Assembly (NCBI GenBank): GCA_902492205.1
Contig: CABUKU010000004.1
Location: forward strand, 114,887-178,886
Reading direction: 5' to 3'
Source of the DNA: an uncultured Bacteroides sp.
Lineage (GTDB): Bacteria > Bacteroidota > Bacteroidia > Bacteroidales > Bacteroidaceae
Length of the DNA: 64,000 nucleotides
Shown here: positions 10,159 to 18,458 of the stretch, piece by piece
Layout of the letters: every line of letters starts with the position of its first letter
How positions within the stretch are numbered: the stretch's first letter is position 1
Notes under the pieces: generated by a model
The model's database searches: none
What the model was told of the DNA's origin: nothing
Seen by the model: the letters and a program-made list of their open reading frames with translations, nothing else
Translations under genes and position numbers: made by a program

Positions 10159-11394
10159 TTATTTTTTATATTTGAGTTGATAATAAGCTGCGAGGAAACG
10201 TAAACCGAATGAGGTTCCTACGTCTCTGTGAGTTAACCATATCTTACCTTTCTTTGAACGGCAACGTGTGTTGACAACAGCACCTCGAAGATTCGGATCA
10301 GGATGATTGATAGAATATCTGTTTTTTAAAATCCATTGTATGCTTCTTTCATATGCAGGAATAAATTCTGTGTAACCATAATCGGCAAGACGTATCCATA
10401 AGATACCGGCAAATGCAACAGCCGATCCGCAAACAGAACCTTTATCGGATTCTTTCCCATCTGTATAATTCACGTAAAAAATAGTTCCGTCTTTTTTCTG
10501 GGCTTTAGCGTAAGTACGTGCAGTTTTAGCAGCCGCTTCAAGATATTTTTTATCTTTAGTTAGCTCATAGGCTTCCAGTAATGATTCTGCATACCATAAA
10601 TTGAAACGGGGATGAAACGAGGATACATTGATGTCATTAGGCATATAACGCATCCATATTCCGTCTTTGTCTTGTTTCTCAATCAGGGAATTGCATAGTA
10701 AAATATGCGCATCTTTAAATTTGGAATCTTTTGAAAATTCATAGGCATCTTTGAAAGGAGAACCTTCTGTGTTGGGACGGGATACATCTTCCAATACCTG
10801 ATTTTTCTTGTCTTTATAGAACGGGCTGTTTTCTTTCAATACTTCTCCGGTTTTTAAGTCTGCAAGATCATAGCAAACTCCTTTTTCAGGATAGTACATA
10901 TTTTCCAACAACCATTTGGCTGACGAAGTTGCTACTTTAGCATATTTCATGTCACCGGTAACACGGCTGAGTTCGAATATACCTGGTGTTCCGTCGGTCG
11001 TCGTTGCAAATACAATCTGGTCATTCCCGATAACATCCCCATGAGTGGCAGCTACCATGCCTTTGAAACGTGGATTATTTTTTATTTCAAGGCTTATCCA
11101 CCAATCACCTGCTTTGCGGGCTGCCTGCAAGGCGTCTTTATTTCCTGTTACCTTATAACTGTCTACCAATCCGAGAATTATTTGTCCGGTATGCCAAGGC
11201 TCTTCATAAGGATACCACTTTCCTTCAATCAGATTATAGTCACAACGTGATTTTCCTTCAGCATCCAAAAGTACCTTAGATGCATAGTCAGTACATTCGT
11301 TTATAGCTTTCAACAATTCGCTTGCTGAGGGAGTTTGCGCCCACACAGGAAGATTCATTGAAATAGCCAAAAAGAGAGATAGTAATGTTTTCAT
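10159..11394 (-). CDS. Secreted (alpha/alpha)6-toroid protein, glycan-active candidate
   Basis: The 411-residue product has a signal peptide ending LPVWAQ. The rest is a set of helical hairpins (YPYEEPWHTGQIILGLVDSY, ALQAARKAGDWWI, FELSRVTGDMKYAKVATSSAKWLL, AFAGILWIRLADYG) like GH88/GH105, GlcNAc 2-epimerase or C5-epimerase barrels. Clear GH105 motifs such as those of the fusion protein in this operon are missing, so I do not assign a family. It lies between the GH28-like gene (33 bp) and nagB-like gene (4 bp), within one transcription unit. A hydrolase or lyase acting on operon substrate is plausible, not shown. Confidence 0.6.
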   Translation of the reverse strand: MKTLLSLFLAISMNLPVWAQTPSASELLKAINECTDYASKVLLDAEGKSRCDYNLIEGKWYPYEEPWHTGQIILGLVDSYKVTGNKDALQAARKAGDWWISLEIKNNPRFKGMVAATHGDVIGNDQIVFATTTDGTPGIFELSRVTGDMKYAKVATSSAKWLLENMYYPEKGVCYDLADLKTGEVLKENSPFYKDKKNQVLEDVSRPNTEGSPFKDAYEFSKDSKFKDAHILLCNSLIEKQDKDGIWMRYMPNDINVSSFHPRFNLWYAESLLEAYELTKDKKYLEAAAKTARTYAKAQKKDGTIFYVNYTDGKESDKGSVCGSAVAFAGILWIRLADYGYTEFIPAYERSIQWILKNRYSINHPDPNLRGAVVNTRCRSKKGKIWLTHRDVGTSFGLRFLAAYYQLKYKK

Positions 11395-11427
11395 ATAGTA
11401 ATAGTTAATATTGTTATGTATAATATT

Positions 11428-12858
11428 TTATGGTAATGTGTTAACAGATGAATTTTTTAATATTCTGATTTTGTCTTTGGGATTGTCGTTATTTGTGAAA
11501 ATATTGTAGAAATTTCCTCCCTTCACATCATCACAGAGGATGGCGGGACGTCTGTCCGGAGATTTGAGAGTAAATGAAATTCCCTGTACATTTATATTAT
11601 TTACATGTCTGACATATAAGCCATAGGTAGGAAGAGTGCCAAACATGGTAGATTCCGGATAGAGTTCCGGTAATTCCTCGACTTTCTTGTTCGTGAGATC
11701 TTCTTCTATGCCACCGGTGCAAATGAATCGGCAGTTAGATAATGTTATATCATTTACTCTAGCCTCGGGGATTCCTGTTATTGAACAACCAATAGGACTT
11801 GAAGATCTGGCTACTATATTGGTTAATAATATATTACTGATACTTCCTACAGGTGGAGTAGGAGCTTCTTTATAATGTTTGCGTGCCCGGTTGCCTAACC
11901 GTACAAAGAAAGGAACCCGAGGTCCGTCAATAACTATATTGGAGATAATAATGTTTTCCATAATTCCGCCGTCAACAATTTCGAGAGCAATACCGCATAT
12001 TCCCTCTGCATTTCCTGTTAATGCGTTTTTAACAGCAGATTCACGAATTACACAGTTCGTAACGGTGACATTGCGAAACCCTGTTGTGGTTTCAGTTCCG
12101 AATTTTAGTGCATTGCAGTGGCTGCTGATGATGCAATCCGATACTGTTATGTTTTCACATAATTTATCTGTGGTGCTTTTGAATGTTATTCCATCATCAT
12201 CCGAATCTCCGATTACTTTGGTGATGATAACATCTTTGCAACCATCAATATCCATCAAATCATTGTTTTTGTTTGATTGATTGAATACTTTGATTCCATC
12301 TATTCGTAAGTTTTCACATCGTATATATGATTGCATCCACATAGCGGAATTACGTAATTCTATATTTTTGATTGTCACATCCTTGCATTCTGCTATCCAT
12401 AACAGATAAGGTCTGTTGCGGTATCTGTCCGGTTTCTTTTTGGTAGTTACGGGGAATGAACCGCCACGTCCGTCAATGGTGCCTTCTCCTTCAACTGTGA
12501 TGTTATTTACATTATGGGCTATAATCAACGATTGATAAGTCCATTCATCTCCCCAGAATCTGAATCCGACTTTAACTCTAGGGTAATCCGTTAATTCCTT
12601 AGAACCCAATAACCGTGCATTCTTTTCCAGTACTAATGTTGTATTGTTTTTTAGGAATAAGGTTCCTGTTACAAAATCACCCGCGGGTATGATAACTTTT
12701 CCGTTTTCTTGGACACTTTTGTCTATTGCAGCTTGAATGGCCTGCGTGCAAACGGTTTTGCCATCGGCTATTGCTCCAAATTCTGTTATTGTGTAATCGG
12801 AAGCATTAACTTGCAGACTAATTATACATGCTATTAAAATTGTTTTGGCTAATTTCAT
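11428..12858 (-). CDS. GH28-like right-handed beta-helix protein (polygalacturonase family, divergent)
   Basis: The 476-residue secreted protein opens with the GH28/pectate-lyase entry motif YTITEFGAIADG (22-33) and continues as regular beta-helix coils (ITVEGEGTIDG, VTIKNIELRNS). The catalytic region is recognisable but altered: NNDLMDID (198-205) for the NTD motif, SDDDGITFKS (219-228) for the DD motif, and SSHCNALKFGTET where GHG is usual. A canonical RIK motif is not visible. The start is ATG at 12858; a TTG 6 bp upstream is in frame but less likely. It is the first gene of the operon, facing the LacI-type regulator. Exo-type glycuronase activity is a reasonable guess. Confidence 0.75.
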   Translation of the reverse strand: MKLAKTILIACIISLQVNASDYTITEFGAIADGKTVCTQAIQAAIDKSVQENGKVIIPAGDFVTGTLFLKNNTTLVLEKNARLLGSKELTDYPRVKVGFRFWGDEWTYQSLIIAHNVNNITVEGEGTIDGRGGSFPVTTKKKPDRYRNRPYLLWIAECKDVTIKNIELRNSAMWMQSYIRCENLRIDGIKVFNQSNKNNDLMDIDGCKDVIITKVIGDSDDDGITFKSTTDKLCENITVSDCIISSHCNALKFGTETTTGFRNVTVTNCVIRESAVKNALTGNAEGICGIALEIVDGGIMENIIISNIVIDGPRVPFFVRLGNRARKHYKEAPTPPVGSISNILLTNIVARSSSPIGCSITGIPEARVNDITLSNCRFICTGGIEEDLTNKKVEELPELYPESTMFGTLPTYGLYVRHVNNINVQGISFTLKSPDRRPAILCDDVKGGNFYNIFTNNDNPKDKIRILKNSSVNTLP

Positions 12859-13047
12859 GTTCAAGTGTTTTTATATTAGATTTATTTATACCTATATTAC
12901 TCAATAAGTTATCGTGTTTTATTCTGCGTTTTTATTTGATTTATCCGTGTGATATGTGTACTTTTTATTTATGTTAATTGTTAAATTGTTGTTTTATAAG
13001 TATTTGTATTGTGTATTTCGTACTGTGTGATTCTGTGTCTTTCTGTG

Positions 13048-13055
13048 CAAATATA
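13048..13055 (-). promoter_or_regulatory. Possible -7 box for the PUL operon
   Basis: On the minus strand this reads TATATTTG, matching the Bacteroidetes -7 consensus TAnnTTTG. No good -33 element is seen at the right spacing, and the leader to the ATG at 12858 would be about 180 nt. Confidence 0.3.
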
Positions 13056-13209
13056 GATATTAATATTATTTGGTCGCTATCTTTTTATATGTTATACAAC
13101 ATGCGATATAGTATTGGAATATGTTTGAATATGCTATGGATAAAGGATTATAGCTATCTGTTATCTCTTCCTTATTTAGATGTTTATTAAAATAATTTAG
13201 CCCGTGTAA

Positions 13210-13240
13210 TTGCACAGTATATAAAATTATCATATCTTTG
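13210..13240 (+). promoter_or_regulatory. Promoter of LacI-type regulator gene
   Basis: TTGC at 13210-13213 and TATCTTTG at 13233-13240 are 19 bp apart, close to the Bacteroidetes -33/-7 consensus. The ATG follows 22 bp after the -7 box. Confidence 0.6.
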
Positions 13241-13262
13241 TAAAAAATAATTAGATCTAATA

Positions 13263-14318
13263 ATGGGAAAGAAATACACGATAAAGGATATTGCGGCATT
13301 GGCGGGAGTTTCTGCAGGGACAGTAGACCGTGTTCTGCATAATAGAGGAGATGTATCCATTGATAGCAGAATGAAAGTAGAAAAAGCATTGGCTGAAATA
13401 AATTATTCTCAGAATTTGATTATGCCCGTGTTGCTCGAAACCACCAAGCAGTTTACTATATTAATAATTATGCCGCAGCACTTACCCGACGAGTATTGGG
13501 AACGGATAGAAAGAGGCATTGAAAATGCAATCCGTGATTTTGCAAAAGTCAAGTTGAAAATAAAATATTTGTATTATGACCAATTTGACTTATACTCCTG
13601 TAGGAAAAGTTTTAATGAGGCGCTTTCTTTGAAAACAGATGCGGTAATTATTGGTCCTTCGTTCCATGATGAGACTGTGCTTTTTGCTAATCAGTTGTTT
13701 ATGAAAAACATTCCTTATGTCTTTATAGATACTGCAATTAATAATACAAAACCTCTTGCTTTCTACGGTCCTCATTCATTCCAAACCGGAATAGTACAAG
13801 CCAAATTGCTGGCTATGGGTATGGAAAGTGGTAAAGATATAGTTTTATTCCAGCCTAAAAGAGTGGGAGATGAAACTTCTATTCAATCATTGTCGCGTTC
13901 TTATGGATTTATATCTTATCTGAAAGAGTATTATCCGCATATAAAGGTGTTTTCCGCAGAATATGATAATGCGGATAAAAGTAAAACGCCTAAACTTATT
14001 GATGATTTCTTTCAGGAACATCCTAATGTGGGAGGAGCAGTTGTCTTTAATTCACGTGCATATATCATAGCTGACTATCTGAAAAATAAAGGTATAACAA
14101 ACCTCAGATTAGTAGGTTACGGAACCAATAAGAAAAATATTATGCATCTTAAGGATGGATATATCTCGTTTATTATATCCGAAAGACCTGAATATCAAGG
14201 ATATAAGGCTGTAAAAACGACTTTGGAATATTTGCTTTACAATAAAACACATGAGGTTTGGAATTATACTCCTATTGATATATTGACTAAAGAAACAGTC
14301 GATTTCTATGCTGTGTAA
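13263..14318 (+). CDS. LacI/GalR-family transcriptional regulator
   Basis: The 351-residue protein begins with a LacI DNA-binding domain (TIKDIAALAGVSAGTVDRVLHN, about residues 6-27; recognition helix AGTVDRVL) and a hinge-region segment, then a periplasmic-binding-protein-like sensor domain (about 65-345). Such regulators bind operators and release or change affinity with a sugar ligand. It is transcribed away from the GH28-to-lyase operon, and the shared 404-bp spacer carries promoters for both sides, so control of that operon is the natural inference. Most Bacteroides PULs instead use SusR, hybrid two-component or ECF/anti-sigma control, which makes this pairing somewhat unusual. Family call is firm. 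Confidence 0.9.
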   Translation: MGKKYTIKDIAALAGVSAGTVDRVLHNRGDVSIDSRMKVEKALAEINYSQNLIMPVLLETTKQFTILIIMPQHLPDEYWERIERGIENAIRDFAKVKLKIKYLYYDQFDLYSCRKSFNEALSLKTDAVIIGPSFHDETVLFANQLFMKNIPYVFIDTAINNTKPLAFYGPHSFQTGIVQAKLLAMGMESGKDIVLFQPKRVGDETSIQSLSRSYGFISYLKEYYPHIKVFSAEYDNADKSKTPKLIDDFFQEHPNVGGAVVFNSRAYIIADYLKNKGITNLRLVGYGTNKKNIMHLKDGYISFIISERPEYQGYKAVKTTLEYLLYNKTHEVWNYTPIDILTKETVDFYAV

Positions 14319-14351
14319 GTTATATGTTCCTTCCTATGAGGAAAAATAGGT

Positions 14352-14481
14352 TCAACCGTGCCGAAGAAACAATGAATTGACAGCTGTCAATCCAATAATT
14401 GATAGTGGTCGTTTCTTGGATTGACAGTTGTCGTTTCATTAAGTGACAACTGTCAATTCATTGTTTCTTCGGCACGGTTGA
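14352..14481. repeat. Nested inverted repeat with multiple TTGACAGYTGTC units
   Basis: The arms at 14352-14388 and 14445-14481 are complementary over 37 bp with one mismatch. Between them a TTGGATTGACAGTTGTC segment (14416-14432) can pair either with the left arm (14379-14395) or with the right arm (14445-14456). The transcript could therefore take at least two mutually exclusive hairpin forms. TGTTTT follows the right arm, so termination after the LacI gene is one possible role. Confidence 0.8.
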
Positions 14482-14554
14482 GGCTGTTTTACTGCATATT
14501 TGTTGTTGCCGACGAGAGCGGTAATTTAAACAATCATACTTATTTGCAGTAAAA

Positions 14555-14662
14555 ATGAGAGCACAATGAGAGCAAAAATGAGAGCATAAAAACGGTTGCT
14601 CTCATGTCTCAAACTACTTGTTACAAGTATATGTAACAAATTGATGAGAGCATGAGAGCAAC
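14555..14662. repeat. ATGAGAGCA repeat cluster with nested hairpin
   Basis: ATGAGAGCA occurs at 14555, 14566, 14578, 14644 and 14652, and its complement TGCTCTCAT at 14597. The copies at 14595-14606 and 14651-14662 form a 12-bp inverted repeat (GTTGCTCTCATG). Within its loop TTGTTACA (14618-14625) pairs with TGTAACAA (14632-14639). Confidence 0.75.
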
Positions 14663-14734
14663 TTTTAAATTATTATGAGGAAATAAAATGAAAATCCCTC
14701 GATTTTTATTTAGTTCCGGAGAATGATAAAACTT

Positions 14735-15100
14735 TTATTTATTCTTTAAATGAGCTTCCAGATAGTTTTGAAGGATTCTTGCATGATTATAAACAGGCTC
14801 TTTTGAAGCATACAGCAATGTGACTGTTTTATAAGGTTTAATCTTTTCTATAAATTCTTTCATGGCTGCTGATTGATTGAGCTCTTTTTGATACCTTGCT
14901 TCAAACTCCTTCCAATGTGCCGGGATGTCTTCATGAAACCAACTTCTTAAATCGGGTGAAGGAGTAATTCCTTTCTCCCAATCGTCAAATTTCAGGCACT
15001 CTTTTTTCATACCCCGTGGCCAGAGCCGGTCTACGAGTATGCGGTAACCGTCACTTTCTTCAGGAACTTCATATACCCGTTTGATTTTTATTTGAGTCAT
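14735..15100 (-). CDS. DUF488 family protein (YeaO-like)
   Basis: The 121-residue protein matches the DUF488/YeaO family: IKIKRVYEVPEESDGYRILVDRLWPRG near the N-terminus, SPDLRSWFHEDIPAHWKEFEARY in the middle, and VTLLYASKEPVYNHARIL near the end. It is the usual length for the family, cytoplasmic and without signal peptide. Function in the family is unknown. It stands alone between the palindrome cluster and a divergent GNAT gene. Confidence 0.85.
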   Translation of the reverse strand: MTQIKIKRVYEVPEESDGYRILVDRLWPRGMKKECLKFDDWEKGITPSPDLRSWFHEDIPAHWKEFEARYQKELNQSAAMKEFIEKIKPYKTVTLLYASKEPVYNHARILQNYLEAHLKNK

Positions 15101-15170
15101 GATTAAATAAATATTTAGGTGAATATGGAATTATAACCTTCCGTCAGTTTATTTGTTCGCATCCGATGTG

Positions 15171-15178
15171 TATATTTG
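15171..15178 (+). promoter_or_regulatory. -7 box upstream of GNAT gene
   Basis: TATATTTG matches TAnnTTTG and lies 25 bp before the ATG at 15204. A TTTG at 15152 is nearer than the usual -33 distance. Confidence 0.4.
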
Positions 15179-15203
15179 CATTTAGTTTAGATATAATCAG
15201 AAT

Positions 15204-15713
15204 ATGGTGCTTATTTTACGTAAATCATTACCGGAGGATATTCCGGCTATTATGGAACTTATCGGGGAGGCTCAGGAGTATTTCCGCAATAAAGGTATAG
15301 ACCAGTGGCAAAACGGCTATCCCAACCCGGAATCTATTATGAATGATATTGCTTTGGAACATAGCTTTGTATTGGAAAAAGATACTGAAGTAGTGGCTAC
15401 TGCCATGATTAGTTTTGAAGGGGAACCAACCTATGATCAAATTGACGGAGCATGGCTCACGGACCAACCTTATGTAGTGGTGCATCGTGTAGCGGTAAAA
15501 ACAGACTTGAAAGGGCAGAACCTTGCAGGCAAGATTTTTGACTGTGCGGAGCAAATGTGCCGTGAACGTGGAATAGGTAGTTTCAGGGTAGACACTCACG
15601 AGGAAAACTTATCCATGCAAAGGGTACTTACCAAACGTGGTTTTCACTACTGTGGGGTGATTACCGTGTCATATGGTGCTGCAAGAATGGCATTTGAAAA
15701 GGTCTTAAAATAA
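15204..15713 (+). CDS. GNAT family N-acetyltransferase
   Basis: The 169-residue cytoplasmic protein has a GNAT plan: N-terminal LRKSLPEDIPAIMELIGEAQEYF, a central VVVHRVAVKTDLKGQNLAGKIF segment carrying the acetyl-CoA-binding turn (Q/R-x-x-G-x-G/A, here KGQNLAGK) and a C-terminal FRVDTHEENLSMQRVLTKRGFHYCG. The acceptor substrate cannot be told from sequence. The gene is monocistronic, convergent with the AlkZ-like gene (10 bp between the stops). Confidence 0.85.
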   Translation: MVLILRKSLPEDIPAIMELIGEAQEYFRNKGIDQWQNGYPNPESIMNDIALEHSFVLEKDTEVVATAMISFEGEPTYDQIDGAWLTDQPYVVVHRVAVKTDLKGQNLAGKIFDCAEQMCRERGIGSFRVDTHEENLSMQRVLTKRGFHYCGVITVSYGAARMAFEKVLK

Positions 15714-15723
15714 AAGAGTTTTC

Positions 15724-16755
15724 TTATTTACCTATAAAACTTTTAAATCTGTTTTGTGCTGCTTCGATTAATTCCGAGGCAATGTCGTTTGTTTGCTCAA
15801 AGAAAGTACATTCGACTTTTTTTGTTCCTTTTTTCCAATTTCCGATAATCTTTCCATTATGAAGAACGACCGGGTAAAATATTCCCCACCTGTTGAATGC
15901 TTTATGATGGAAGTCAGGATGTAGCACGGCTGTACGGTCTTTATAACTTATCAGATATTCATCGAAAGAAGGTAATAGATGTAATACATCTTTGGAGCTT
16001 TTGGAACTGTTGTAAGATTCATGGATGAAGAAATCTTGTTCCTTAATTAATTCCGTTTCAATGAAAGATAACGCTTGTCGAGCATCACTTACATTTAACC
16101 CCGACCACCAAAGAAAGTCATTCATCGTTGCAGGAGAATGGCTCATGAAATATCTCCGGGCTAAAATAGCGAGCGCTTCTTCTTTCGTTAGTTCCGGGAC
16201 AATGGGGACACGTTCTTCAAGTAATGCATATGTTGGTCGTTTCCCTTTGTCCGGACCGCTGCAAATAATGGCATCGGCTTCTGCACGGGTAAGGAAACGC
16301 CTTACATGCCCGGAATCGGCAGCTATTCCTGCTTTCTCAAATTCTATGCTTATTTCCTCTCTTGTTAAACTTTTGTTCCCTTCCAACATACGAATAATTA
16401 GATCATTACAACGGGGATATAGACTTTCGTCCACTCCCATACTGCGTCCGAATGATTCATTAGCCGCTTTGATGCGATGACCTGATAGTTTCAACATCCA
16501 ACGTATGTCTTCGGCAGCGACAAAATGCCATGTGGGGCGCATAACGTGTGTCCGAATGATCTCTCCTTTCTGTAAAGCTGTCTCTATTTCCTGTAATTTA
16601 GGTGATTTCAGTCTGACACCAACGGCCCATTTAGCCATATTATATTCTTGAGCTTGCACGGCTCCCATCCAACTGACTAAATCTTTAGGAGTTTTGAAGG
16701 TAGGTTTGGCCAATTGATGACTCAACAAGCGGATGTTTGCAGTTGTTGTTTTCAT
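15724..16755 (-). CDS. AlkZ/YcaQ-like winged-helix DNA glycosylase family protein
   Basis: The 343-residue protein belongs to the winged-helix HTH_42 (AlkZ/YcaQ) family of DNA glycosylases. The N-terminal segment LVSWMGAVQAQEYNMAKWAVGVRL holds a Q-x-Q motif (Q34, Q36) like the catalytic motif of AlkZ, and TWHFVAAEDIRWML follows as in relatives. C-terminal parts (LLPSFDEYLISYKDR) match the family too. Members excise alkylated bases or unhook crosslinks. A TATCTTTG box at 16761-16768 lies only 5 bp from the ATG at 16755, so the mRNA may be leaderless. Family call good; lesion specificity unknown. Confidence 0.8.
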   Translation of the reverse strand: MKTTTANIRLLSHQLAKPTFKTPKDLVSWMGAVQAQEYNMAKWAVGVRLKSPKLQEIETALQKGEIIRTHVMRPTWHFVAAEDIRWMLKLSGHRIKAANESFGRSMGVDESLYPRCNDLIIRMLEGNKSLTREEISIEFEKAGIAADSGHVRRFLTRAEADAIICSGPDKGKRPTYALLEERVPIVPELTKEEALAILARRYFMSHSPATMNDFLWWSGLNVSDARQALSFIETELIKEQDFFIHESYNSSKSSKDVLHLLPSFDEYLISYKDRTAVLHPDFHHKAFNRWGIFYPVVLHNGKIIGNWKKGTKKVECTFFEQTNDIASELIEAAQNRFKSFIGK

Positions 16756-16760
16756 GCAGG

Positions 16761-16798
16761 CAAAGATAGATGAATTTGCGTATAAAAGATTATTTTTG
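16761..16798. promoter_or_regulatory. Face-to-back -7 boxes of the AlkZ-like and pabB genes
   Basis: Minus-strand TATCTTTG (16761-16768) serves the gene starting at 16755; plus-strand TATTTTTG (16791-16798) serves pabB. They are 22 bp apart, so the two polymerases would compete for overlapping DNA. Confidence 0.45.
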
Positions 16799-16831
16799 CC
16801 GATTATTAAAACTATGATAAATCAATCAATA

Positions 16832-17812
16832 ATGCGAGTATATAATAAGGAAGAAGCGGAACGACGGATAAATGCTTTGGCGTCAGCGCATAAACCGTTT
16901 ATCTTTTTAATTAATTATGACTTGACGGAGTGTTATGTGGAAGAGCCTGCTGACATTTTGCCATCCGAATTATTATATGACTTTAATGGGATAACCAATG
17001 CTCCGGCTGCAAGTAGATACATGGGTGATTTCGAATGGGAGTGTCAACCGGTTACATATAAAGAATATAAACGTTCTTTTGATATAGTGATGCGAAACAT
17101 ATATAGCGGAAATTCTTTTTTGACGAACCTTACCTGTGCCACTCCTGTGGTTACTAATTTATCTTTGCAGGAAATATTTGCATACTCCGAAGCAAAGTAT
17201 CGTTTATGGATGAAAGACCGTTTTGTGGTATTTTCTCCCGAGATTTTTGTCCGTATTAATAATGGATATATATCGTCCTACCCAATGAAAGGAACAATAA
17301 ATGCAGCTTTGCCCGATGCCCGTTCCCGTTTGCTCAATGATAAAAAAGAATCTGCAGAACATGCTACGATAACGGATTTAATAAGAAATGACCTGAGCCG
17401 GATAGCAGAAAAAGTTACTGTCACACGTTATCGCTACATTGATGAGTTGCAGACGAATAAGGGAGGTTTGTTGCAGATGAGCTCCGAAATAACCGGTCAA
17501 TTGTCTGAGAATTATCTTTCTTCCTTAGGAAGCCGTTTTTTTGAATTATTGCCTGCGGGTTCTATTACCGGTGCACCTAAGTGCAAGACTGTTTCTATCA
17601 TTGCTGAAGCTGAGACATACTTGCGTGGGTTTTATACAGGAGTAATGGGGCATTTTGACGGAGAGAATTTGGATAGTGCCGTGATGATACGTTTTATAGA
17701 GCAAACAGAAAACGGTTTGGTATTTAAAAGCGGGGGAGGGATAACATCTCAAAGTGATTGTAAAAGCGAATATGAAGAAATGAAACAAAAAATTTATGTG
17801 CCTATTTATTGA
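16832..17812 (+). CDS. pabB: Aminodeoxychorismate synthase component I
   Basis: A chorismate-binding enzyme: MKGTINAALPDARSRLLNDKKESAEHATITDLIRNDLSRIA, then ELLPAGSITGAPK, GFYTGVMGH and SGGGITSQSDCKSEYEEMKQK are the typical C-terminal motifs. It makes 4-amino-4-deoxychorismate from chorismate and ammonia for folate synthesis. I start at ATG 16832 (MRVYNKEEAERR), which fits the -7 box ending at 16798; in-frame ATGs at 16814 and inside the divergent gene are less likely. The N-terminal part is short for the family (about 326 residues in all). The pabC-like gene overlaps its end by 17 bp. No pabA glutaminase is nearby. Confidence 0.9.
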   Translation: MRVYNKEEAERRINALASAHKPFIFLINYDLTECYVEEPADILPSELLYDFNGITNAPAASRYMGDFEWECQPVTYKEYKRSFDIVMRNIYSGNSFLTNLTCATPVVTNLSLQEIFAYSEAKYRLWMKDRFVVFSPEIFVRINNGYISSYPMKGTINAALPDARSRLLNDKKESAEHATITDLIRNDLSRIAEKVTVTRYRYIDELQTNKGGLLQMSSEITGQLSENYLSSLGSRFFELLPAGSITGAPKCKTVSIIAEAETYLRGFYTGVMGHFDGENLDSAVMIRFIEQTENGLVFKSGGGITSQSDCKSEYEEMKQKIYVPIY

Positions 17813-18386
17813 AACGATAAAAATAGAGAACGGAAAGATATATAATCTGGAATATCACAATAAACGTATGAATGATACCCGATGTTGTTTTTTCGGTGAT
17901 GTATCTGCTTTGGATTTAAGTGATTATATCGATGCTACTCCTTTTCAAAGCCGCCATCGTTGTCGTGTGGAATATGCGGAAACAATTTTAAAAGTGGAAT
18001 ATTTTCCTTATCATATACGCCCTGTCACTACATTACAACTTGTTGAAGACAATAACATAGATTATTCGTATAAACGTTCAGACCGAAGTGCTTTGAATTA
18101 TTTATTTAATTTGAAAGGTGACAAAGCGGATGTTTTGATAGTGAAAAATGGTTTGCTGACAGATACATCTATTGCTAATATTGCTCTATACAAAGAAGGT
18201 AGTTGGTTTACTCCTCTACATCCCTTATTAAAAGGTACGAAAAGAAGAGAATTACTTGAAAGAGGGATTATAAGGGAAACCGATATAAAGATACAAGAGT
18301 TGTGTCATTATTCCGAAATATGTTTATTCAATGCAATGATAGAATTCGGAGAAATAAAACTTCCTGTAATTAATATTTCAAAGTAG
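17796..18386 (+). CDS. pabC: Aminotransferase class IV, aminodeoxychorismate lyase
   Basis: The 196-residue PLP enzyme starts with MCLFIETIKIENGKIYNLEYHNKRM, as in the short class-IV aminotransferases next to pabB in Bacteroidetes, and has LLTDTSIANIALYKEGSWFTPLHPLLKGTKR with the cofactor-phosphate contacts near TDTSIANI. It would cleave aminodeoxychorismate to p-aminobenzoate and pyruvate. The start codon lies inside pabB (17-bp overlap), implying translational coupling. It is shorter than Escherichia PabC (about 270), as in related Bacteroidetes proteins. Confidence 0.85.
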   Translation: MCLFIETIKIENGKIYNLEYHNKRMNDTRCCFFGDVSALDLSDYIDATPFQSRHRCRVEYAETILKVEYFPYHIRPVTTLQLVEDNNIDYSYKRSDRSALNYLFNLKGDKADVLIVKNGLLTDTSIANIALYKEGSWFTPLHPLLKGTKRRELLERGIIRETDIKIQELCHYSEICLFNAMIEFGEIKLPVINISK

Positions 18387-18458
18387 AGAGTGCTGCGAAC
18401 TTTATGCCTGTTTTTATTGTTTCATTTGTATTAATTTTTATTTAAATATTTAATTCTT

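Larger units (their letters stand above)
12859..13262. other. Divergent control region between PUL operon and LacI-type gene
   Basis: No gene of convincing quality lies here; the sequence is A+T rich. It holds promoter-like boxes for both directions, three close TCTGTG-type repeats at about 13020-13048, and a near-palindrome (TGTAATTGCA, 13205-13214) overlapping the -33 element of the regulator gene. The latter is a possible autoregulatory operator, but it is too weak to assign. Confidence 0.5.
14319..14734. other. Intergenic zone with two clusters of palindromic repeats
   Basis: No coding sequence is supported. The first half holds a 37-bp inverted repeat enclosing further copies of TTGACAGYTGTC; the second half holds five direct copies and one inverted copy of ATGAGAGCA around an inner TTGTTACA hairpin. 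These are listed separately. The last ~70 bp before the DUF488 stop are plain A+T-rich sequence. Confidence 0.8.

Noticed and set aside
11879..12280. 133-residue plus-strand frame over the GH28-like gene
   Set aside because: Antisense to a well-supported beta-helix frame, composition mirrors the opposite strand.
12978..13389. Frames of 70-107 residues in the spacer and start of the LacI-type gene
   Set aside because: Low-complexity composition, overlap with the promoter and the regulator gene, and no family resemblance.
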